Assembly: GCA_011046405.1 (NCBI GenBank)
Contig: DSAR01000271.1
Coordinates: forward strand, 1-16,684
Origin: Chloroflexota bacterium
Lineage (GTDB): Bacteria; Chloroflexota; Anaerolineae; B4-G1
Length of the DNA: 16,684 bases
Direction of reading: 5' to 3'
Shown here: positions 12,493 through 16,684 of the stretch, piece after piece
Numbering within the stretch: position 1 is the first letter of the stretch
Layout of the letters: every line of letters begins with the position of its first letter
Program-made: the position numbers and the translations under genes
Notes under the pieces: generated by a model
Told to the model about the DNA's origin: nothing
The model's database searches: none
What the model saw: only the letters and a program-made list of their open reading frames with translations

Positions 12493-12809
12493 GTGAGACT
12501 TTACGCTGACAACGCAAAATGCTCGGGATGTCGCGCCTGCCTGGTGGCCTGTTCGCTCCACCTGTTCGGCGAGAACAATCCCAAGAAGGGCGCGGGATGT
12601 GGCGGGCTTCGGCCGCGAGTGGGACGCGCCGGCGTCGCGCTTCGTGGAGGAGCCGGCCGCCAGTGGGCCAGTTCACCCCGCCGGAGGCCGCCCAGCAGAT
12701 GCTCGACTATTACTACGAGCAGCGCGGCTGGGACGAGAACGGCATTCCGACCCCGGAGACGCTGGAGCGGATGGGGTTGGATGAGTTAGTGAAGAGGCAT
12801 TCAGCGTGA
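12493..12809 (+). pseudogene. collapsed ferredoxin / aldehyde:ferredoxin oxidoreductase fusion remnant
   Basis: AAGGAGG precedes GTG 12493, which starts a ferredoxin typical of AOR operons: MRLYADNAKCSGCRACLVAC (CX2CX2CX3C), LFGENNPKKG. At about 12590 this jumps to what reads as the extreme C-terminus of a tungsten AOR: GFGREWDAPASRFVEEP in one frame, then FTPPEAAQQMLDYYYEQRGW and GIPTPETLERMGLDEL in another, ending at TGA 12807. The rest of the ferredoxin and almost the whole catalytic AOR subunit are absent. The frame also shifts near 12671. This is the product of a large internal deletion or of assembly collapse. It cannot be a functional oxidoreductase. The intact MoaD-like gene follows with a GTGA overlap. 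Confidence 0.78.
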
Positions 12810-13033
12810 GCGTGACGCTGATCCTGGTGGGAGGATTGAAAGCGTACGCCGACGGTCGAGAACGGGTGGAAGCGAGCGCCGGCCCCACCGTGGCGGAGAT
12901 ACTGGAGAACGCGGGCGTCAAAGCAGCGCTGGTGGCAGCGGCGCTGCAGAGCGACGACGAGATGGTATCTCTGGACTATCGCCCTCGTGACGGAGAGACG
13001 TTGAAACTTATCGCCGTGATGGGCGGGGGATGA
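12806..13033 (+). CDS. MoaD/ThiS-like sulfur carrier protein
   Basis: A 75-residue ubiquitin-fold protein starting at GTG 12806, overlapping the AOR remnant stop. Strand SVTLILVGGLKAYADGRE, helix TVAEILENAGVKAALVAAAL and the C-terminal strand LKLIAVMGGG are in MoaD order. The terminal glycines allow adenylation and thiocarboxylation for molybdopterin or tungstopterin synthesis. Such genes commonly end AOR operons, so it probably supplied the pterin cofactor for the enzyme now deleted upstream. It is intact, so it may still serve another pterin or sulfur-transfer enzyme. Confidence 0.83.
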   Translation: MSVTLILVGGLKAYADGRERVEASAGPTVAEILENAGVKAALVAAALQSDDEMVSLDYRPRDGETLKLIAVMGGG

Positions 13034-13069
13034 CGGGTATCAACTAGGCACAAAAGGCAAAGTAGAAGC

Positions 13070-13245
13070 GGTTCTTTGGGATTTCGCATGGCCGCGGTGA
13101 GAGATTAGCTACGAATCCTTCGACTACGCTCAGGACAGGTTTGCACGAATTAACACGACAAACCCAAAGATTAGTGACAATTCGTGTAATTCGTGGCAAA
13201 AAATTGACCGCTTGCTAAGCCGATCATGCAAACTAGCAGAGAGCC
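13070..13245. repeat. palindromic intergenic repeat, copy B, with nested insertion
   Basis: The second copy of the 2170-2319 element, same orientation. It is nearly identical except for a 25-base insertion (CCTTCGACTACGCTCAGGACAGG plus TT) between CGAAT and TGCACG at about 13117. That inserted string resembles a separate small dispersed repeat. The inverted repeat CACGAATTAACACGA / TTCGTGTAATTCGTGG is kept. Between 13034 and 13289 there is no credible gene. Confidence 0.85.
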
Positions 13246-13289
13246 GTAGAAGCGATGTAGAAGCGATAGTGAACAGGGAGATAGACAGA

Positions 13290-13619
13290 ATGACGACTAA
13301 TAGAGGAGCAAACATCCCGTCCGCTTGGGCGCGAGATTACATCCGTGAACGGGGAGGCGTCATCAGCATCCGCTGGACCTGGGTCTGTATGGGGTGATGA
13401 ACCTTTTTCCAAGGCCCATCCGGTCGGATGGCAGAGCCCGACAATCCAGAGGATTACGTTCGTTTCACGATTGATGACGATCTAAGCGCCTACGTCTCGC
13501 GCGACCTGTTGGAAAAGCAAGAACCCGGCACACGGAAGCTGCGCTTTTACATTGGCGGACATGGCGGGTACTGGCTGGAACTCGCCGAGCCGTGGCGTGA
13601 AGACGGGAGAAAGGAATGA
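13290..13619 (+). CDS. small candidate selenoprotein with tandem TGA-TGA (CMGUU)
   Basis: A 109-residue protein if both TGA codons at 13395-13400 are read as selenocysteine. The upstream 35 residues (MTTNRGANIPSAWARDYIRE, RGGVISIRWTWVCMG) and the downstream part (MAEPDNPEDYVRFTIDDDLS, AYVSRDLLEK, KLRFYIGGHGGYWLELAEP) are in one frame. Together they resemble the short HesB-like, 'CC/Se motif' type proteins, in which a Cys-Cys or Sec-containing pair sits after a strand GVITI-like segment and a YVSRDLL-like strand follows. The motif would be C33-M-G-U36-U37. A hairpin with a GGTC apical loop lies 21 bases after the second TGA. AGGGAG at 13275-13280 serves ATG 13290. The end overlaps the next gene (ATGA). 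The vicinal selenols would bind soft metals tightly. Alternatives: two separate small ORFs (13290-13397 and 13428-13619) or a pseudogene. Confidence 0.72.
13413..13437 (+). promoter_or_regulatory. candidate bacterial SECIS hairpin of the tandem-TGA gene
   Basis: CCATCC (13416-13421) pairs perfectly with GGATGG (13426-13431), closing the loop GGTC (13422-13425). A lower GGC/GCC pairing (13413-13415 with 13435-13437) extends it across an internal loop. The apical GGT lies 21 bases after the second TGA. In the E. coli formate dehydrogenase SECIS the GGU loop is at a similar distance, so sequence and spacing both fit SelB recognition. Confidence 0.65.
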
Positions 13620-13885
13620 ACATGCGTTACAAAGAGTTGGGACAGCAAGTTGAGGAGGTTCAAGCGCGGCTGACGCCCGCCTTCGTCGAGGATGCCGTCC
13701 AGGCGTTACTCCAGGAAGGGGAGGATGTAGGCGGCGGCGTCAACGCCCACCGGCTGGTCAAGCGCCTGCTGGGCGACCTGCACCTGCGCGATGTGGAGGA
13801 AGTATGGGCCTATGACCGGCTCAAGCCGGCGCTCCGGGCGGCCTTCGAGGAGATTCCATCGCTTTACTACTTCGAAGGTGACTGA
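13616..13885 (+). CDS. small protein of unknown function
   Basis: An 89-residue acidic, mostly helical protein beginning MNMRYKELGQQVEEVQARLT and ending EIPSLYYFEGD. No cysteine and no motif I recognise. GAAAGG just upstream serves ATG 13616, which overlaps the TGA of the candidate selenoprotein; ATG 13622 is also in frame. The tight coupling before and after suggests it works with the selenoprotein and the ferredoxin-like protein. No function assigned. Confidence 0.7.
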   Translation: MNMRYKELGQQVEEVQARLTPAFVEDAVQALLQEGEDVGGGVNAHRLVKRLLGDLHLRDVEEVWAYDRLKPALRAAFEEIPSLYYFEGD

Positions 13886-13899
13886 TGAGCGGAGGACGC

Positions 13900-13940
13900 C
13901 GTCTTTCCGTTGTGAAAGACGCTTCTTCCCGGTGGGAAGA
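13900..13940 (+). promoter_or_regulatory. two tandem hairpins before the ferredoxin-like gene
   Basis: CGTCTTTC (13900-13907) pairs with GAAAGACG (13914-13921). Immediately after, TCTTCCC (13924-13930) pairs with GGGAAGA (13934-13940). They fill the gap between the stop at 13885 and ATG 13960. Their presence argues that translation starts at 13960 rather than at the overlapping ATG 13885. Possible mRNA-stability or attenuation structure. Confidence 0.5.
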
Positions 13941-13959
13941 TCACGGAAATGAGGAATCA

Positions 13960-14475
13960 ATGGGACATCGTCAGATACTGGTAGGCCGGCGACCGGCAGC
14001 GATCCAGGGGCTGGACGAGATGTTCGACGAACTGTACGAGCAGGGCCGGCATCCCAACGATCCTGGTCTGGGGAGAGAACTGGTCGAGCAAGCGCGCCAA
14101 CGACGCAACTATATCCCCAGGCCAGCGGAGGATGACTTCGCCCAGGCCCTGCTGCGCGAATATCGCAAATACGTCGAGCAGCGTATGTGCGGTTGCCATC
14201 CTCAAGCGGTGGATTACGGCACGTGGCGCGGGCGTCCGCGGGAGCACATCCCCTGGTTCCCCACGCTGGCCGAGGATCTGTGCGACGGTTGTGGCGCCTG
14301 CATAGAGTTCTGCTCATTCGGCGTCTTTGAGTCCACCGAGGACGGCAAGGTGACGGTGCTAGAGCCCTTCAACTGCCAGGTGGGGTGCAGTTCGTGCGCC
14401 AACGTCTGCCCGCCGCGGGCGATCACCTTCCCGCCGCGTAGTATGCTGGATGCATTTCGCCCCGGCGGACGATGA
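13960..14475 (+). CDS. 2[4Fe-4S] ferredoxin-type protein with N-terminal helical domain
   Basis: 171 residues from ATG 13960, with GAGGA at 13951-13955; ATG 13885, overlapping the previous stop, would add 25 unconserved-looking residues. The N-terminal half (RQILVGRRPAAIQGLDEMFD, NYIPRPAEDDFAQALLREYR) is a helical domain I cannot name, followed by a CGC pair (C77, C79). The C-terminal half is a dicluster ferredoxin: CDGCGACIEFC (C108, C111, C114, C118) and CQVGCSSCANVC (C139, C143, C146, C150). It would transfer low-potential electrons in the cytoplasm. Its location between the candidate selenoprotein and arsM suggests electron supply to the metal chemistry of the island. Confidence 0.82.
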   Translation: MGHRQILVGRRPAAIQGLDEMFDELYEQGRHPNDPGLGRELVEQARQRRNYIPRPAEDDFAQALLREYRKYVEQRMCGCHPQAVDYGTWRGRPREHIPWFPTLAEDLCDGCGACIEFCSFGVFESTEDGKVTVLEPFNCQVGCSSCANVCPPRAITFPPRSMLDAFRPGGR

Positions 14476-14546
14476 AACAGGGACGATCGGTGAGAATAAT
14501 CTGTATCAACCAGGACAATAGATTTCGCGCAAGGAAGGAGTCGATT

Positions 14547-15347
14547 ATGACGAAGCGAAAAGCGGACGAAATCCGCAAGGCCGTCAGGCAGAATTACCAA
14601 GGAGTGGTCCAATCTACACCTGCGGGAGGCAGCTGTTGTTCGCCGTCTTGTTGTAGTGATGGCGACACAGCGCCGGGGGATCCGTCGATCCTTATGGGAT
14701 ACTCGATAGAGGCCCTATCGGCGGTGCCCGATGGGGCTAACATGGGCCTGGGATGTGGGAACCCGCTCGCCATCGCATCTCTCGAACCGGGAGAGATGGT
14801 GCTCGATCTGGGCAGTGGCGGCGGCTTCGACGCTTTTCTCGCAGCCCAAGCCGTTGGGGAGACTGGTCATGTCATCGGTGTGGATATGACGCCGGAGATG
14901 GTGCACCAGGCACGCCGTTTGGCCACCGAGAATGGCTACGACAACGTCGAGTTCCGCCTGGGTGAGATCGAACAGATCCCGCTCGAGGATAATTCTGTGG
15001 ACGTCATCATCTCGAACTGCGTGATCAACCTCTCTCCGGAGAAAGAACGGGTCTTCCAAGAGGCGTTTCGCGTCTTGAAACCGGGCGGGCGTCTGGCCGT
15101 GTCTGACGTGGTGGCCACTGCGGAACTTCCGGCAGAGGTGAAGGACGACCTCGCTCTCCACTCCCACTGCATTGCCGGGGCATCGCCTATTGCTGAACTT
15201 GAGGCTATGTTGGAGCAGGCGGGGTTTGTGGCCATGCGCATACAACCCAAAGACGAGAGCCGGGCCTTTATTCGTGAATGGTCGCCGGATCTGCCCGCTG
15301 AGCTGTTTATCGTCTCAGCCACCATTGAGGCCGTGAAGGCGCTTTGA
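14547..15347 (+). CDS. arsM: ArsM-type arsenite S-adenosylmethionine methyltransferase
   Basis: 266 residues, class I SAM methyltransferase. ATG 14547 has AAGGAAGGAG (14531-14540) six bases upstream; an in-frame start at 14472 has none. The Cys-rich N-terminus GGSCCSPSCCSDG (C30, C31, C35, C36) is typical of ArsM. The SAM site is VLDLGSGGGFDAFLAA (85-100), with the acidic residue in VIGVDMTPEMV. The three conserved arsenic ligands are all present: GLGCGNP (C70), SNCVINL (C158) and SHCIAGA (C208). It methylates As(III) to mono-, di- and trimethylarsenicals. The ArsR/ArsP-like pair at the other end of the island could sense and export the products. It ends in a double stop, TGATGA. Confidence 0.95.
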   Translation: MTKRKADEIRKAVRQNYQGVVQSTPAGGSCCSPSCCSDGDTAPGDPSILMGYSIEALSAVPDGANMGLGCGNPLAIASLEPGEMVLDLGSGGGFDAFLAAQAVGETGHVIGVDMTPEMVHQARRLATENGYDNVEFRLGEIEQIPLEDNSVDVIISNCVINLSPEKERVFQEAFRVLKPGGRLAVSDVVATAELPAEVKDDLALHSHCIAGASPIAELEAMLEQAGFVAMRIQPKDESRAFIREWSPDLPAELFIVSATIEAVKAL

Positions 15348-15424
15348 TGACGCCGTGGATCAAGGCTCAGGTATGACCCTGGTTGGCTGACAAATTCAAC
15401 ATTCAACCAACACATAAAATATTT

Positions 15425-15524
15425 GGACACAGATCAACACAGATTCACACAGATTGAGGCCATCAAGCAGGCCTTACTTGGCACTCGATGAAAAAATCTG
15501 TGCAATCTGTGTCGATTTGTGTCC
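15425..15524. mobile_element. 100-bp MITE-like palindromic element
   Basis: The left arm 15425-15455 (GGACACAGATCAACACAGAT...) and right arm 15495-15524 (...CTGTGTCGATTTGTGTCC) are inverted repeats with only a few mismatches and one indel. Both arms are themselves made of ACACAGATT units. There is no coding capacity. It separates arsM from the RHS remnants; 15348-15552 contains no gene. Confidence 0.7.
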
Positions 15525-15552
15525 CATCGTTCAATCCCCTGAACGCTTACAA

Positions 15553-15633
15553 CTCACCTACCTCCACGGCGACCACCTGGGCTCCGCCAGCCTGGCGAGC
15601 AACGCCACCGCCCAATCCTTCCACGTCGTGTGA
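15553..15633 (+). pseudogene. RHS core C-terminal fragment
   Basis: The frame reads LTYLHGDHLGSASLASNATA, the hallmark segment at the start of the RHS-repeat-associated core, and is cut by TGA at 15631-15633 after SFHVV. The normal continuation of the core (YMPFGE..., YTGQ...) is missing. The segment directly upstream is the palindromic element. It is a truncated remnant of an RHS/YD-repeat gene, in the same frame as the RHS segment that follows. Confidence 0.7.
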
Positions 15634-15651
15634 GAGCGGAGCGTCAAAAGG

Positions 15652-16684
15652 ATGCCGGGGACGGGGCCGACAATGGGACGTGGGACGATGACGGAGAACC
15701 AGGGCCACCCCCGGGTGCGAGAGGTGCGGCTCGCCCAGGGTGGTCAAATCGCGGCCTACACCGACCACTACTTCCACCAGGGGGATGGCAATGCCAGCGG
15801 CCATTGCGGCGGCAGCTTGCAAGACATGGACGGGATGGCAGGGCGGGCGTATCGCGTGGCGCACTACGCTGCTGACGGCACGCGGATGGCCGAGACAGTC
15901 ACCCGGCATCGACGGAAGACGTGGGGCAGCGGGGATAACGAGCGGCGCTTCGTCACCGTGGACGCGGTATGCGCGTACGCCGAAGAGCAGAGCGGCGCCT
16001 CACGCCGCACCGAGTACGACTACGACGACGATCGCGGCAACCTGATCCAGGTGCGCGAGTACGAGAGCGCCGTCGCTGCCGTTCCCTACCGCACGACGGT
16101 GACCGGCTACGTCGTCAACGCCGGGGCGCACATCGTGGACCGGGTCCACCAGGTCAGTGTCTACGCCGGAGGCGCAGGGGGGCGGAAAGTGGCGGAGACC
16201 CGTTACTACTACGACCGCTACGCCGACGGCCGGCTGCGTCCGTGGGGGAGCGCGCCGACGCAGGGCGCGCTGGCGCGGGTGGAGAAGCGGGTCGAAATGG
16301 ACGCCGAGCGCTTCACCGCCGAGGATTACCATTACGACCAATGGGGCAACCGCCGGGAAGCGTGGCGCTACGGCGGATACGGCGCCAGCGGGAGCGAGAC
16401 CTACACCGATCCGCTCACGACGACGACGGCGTACGACCCCGTCTATCGCCAGTTCCCCGTCGAGACGTGCAACGCCCTCGGCCAATGCACGCAGATGGCA
16501 TACCACGACGGGAGCGACGAGCATGGGCTGTTCGGTCAGGTCGCACACGTGACCGACCCCAACGGGGCGACGACCGCCTTCCGCTACGACCGCTTCGGGC
16601 GGCTGGTGGCGGTGCGGGCGCCCGACGACGCGGGGTGGGCGGCGGGGGAGGTGAGCACGCGCTACGCTTACCGCGATCTGGGGA
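15652..16684 (+). CDS. RHS/YD-repeat protein, partial, runs off the window
   Basis: The open frame continues to the window end without a stop. It opens with a low-confidence stretch (candidate starts ATG 15652, 15673, 15688), followed by coherent RHS-type sequence: RVREVRLAQGGQIAAYTDHY, TEYDYDDDRGNLIQVREY, AETRYYYDRYADGRL, YHYDQWGNRREAWRYGGYG and DPNGATTAFRYDRFGRLVAV. These are YD repeats that build the shell of RHS/Tc toxin-like surface or secreted proteins. The beginning looks like the middle of a normal RHS protein. With the adjacent RHS core fragment, this suggests a rearranged RHS locus, not an intact N-terminus. The downstream toxin or core region lies outside the window. Confidence 0.8.
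   Translation, partial: MPGTGPTMGRGTMTENQGHPRVREVRLAQGGQIAAYTDHYFHQGDGNASGHCGGSLQDMDGMAGRAYRVAHYAADGTRMAETVTRHRRKTWGSGDNERRFVTVDAVCAYAEEQSGASRRTEYDYDDDRGNLIQVREYESAVAAVPYRTTVTGYVVNAGAHIVDRVHQVSVYAGGAGGRKVAETRYYYDRYADGRLRPWGSAPTQGALARVEKRVEMDAERFTAEDYHYDQWGNRREAWRYGGYGASGSETYTDPLTTTTAYDPVYRQFPVETCNALGQCTQMAYHDGSDEHGLFGQVAHVTDPNGATTAFRYDRFGRLVAVRAPDDAGWAAGEVSTRYAYRDLG

Noticed and set aside
2170..13245. The paired 150-bp repeats as ends of a composite transposon
   Set aside because: No transposase lies between them, no target duplication is visible at the outer borders, and the copies look like dispersed intergenic elements.
15342..15350. Tandem TGATGA at the end of arsM, superficially like the tandem TGA of the Sec-Sec gene
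   Set aside because: The sequence after it is not protein-like or ArsM-like, the protein already has the normal ArsM length and C-terminus, and no SECIS-like hairpin with a G loop follows at the right distance.
1..16684. tRNA or rRNA genes
   Set aside because: I saw no cloverleaf-like arrangement or rRNA-like sequence; the intergenic hairpins are all simple palindromes.

Overview
The window looks like a chromosomal accessory region of a GC-rich bacterium. The style of the encoded proteins, the RHS genes and the abundance of short palindromic intergenic elements suggest Chloroflexota (Anaerolineae-like). That assignment is inference; no marker gene is present. Every gene I support is on the + strand except one doubtful fragment at the left edge.

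Layout. (1) 1-545: a hairpin, then an arsR-type repressor gene with a near-consensus promoter overlapped by a perfect operator palindrome, closed by a strong intrinsic terminator. (2) 595-2137: a second copy of the same operator, then a DUF318/ArsP-like permease. (3) 2356-3438: four tandem mini-thioredoxin genes whose active sites run CPKC, CANC, CPGC and CSGG. (4) 3439-5460: a MITE-like element, then a secreted thioredoxin and CcdA-type transporter locus broken by frameshifts and apparently by internal deletion. (5) 5654-7260: a UshA-like lipoprotein with an in-frame TGA in a CPG(TGA) motif and all the usual metal-binding motifs replaced, followed by a rhodanese lipoprotein. (6) 7323-10613: a small unknown protein, a MalY/PatB-type PLP enzyme, a NifS-type cysteine desulfurase and an Fe-S protein. 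(7) 10628-10791: a MITE with terminal inverted repeats and a perfect 8-bp target duplication. (8) 10813-13033: a CPYS glutaredoxin, a methionine-synthase-reactivation-like protein, a second Fe-S protein paralogous to the first, a collapsed ferredoxin/aldehyde:ferredoxin oxidoreductase remnant and a MoaD-like protein. (9) 13290-14475: a small protein with two consecutive in-frame TGA codons, a small unknown protein and a 2[4Fe-4S] ferredoxin-type protein. (10) 14547-15347: an ArsM-type arsenite methyltransferase. (11) 15425-16684: a palindromic element, the tail of one RHS protein and the start of another that runs off the window.

The best candidate for an under-described system is the whole arsR-to-arsM block. 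It combines metalloid sensing, a permease, a chain of thiol carriers, membrane electron transfer (CcdA), extracytoplasmic sulfur or selenium handling (rhodanese, UshA-like protein), sulfur or selenium mobilisation (NifS, MalY), a corrinoid-type Fe-S/reactivation module and ArsM. Two genes contain in-frame TGA codons at Cys-like positions, each followed by a hairpin at a distance suitable for a bacterial SECIS. I propose both are selenoproteins: a CxxU UshA-like protein and a Sec-Sec protein with a CMGUU motif. Together this suggests a selenocysteine-assisted arsenic or organometal metabolism island.

The block also shows decay or collapse in the CcdA locus and the AOR locus, so either the island is partly degraded or the assembly has collapsed paralogous segments there.
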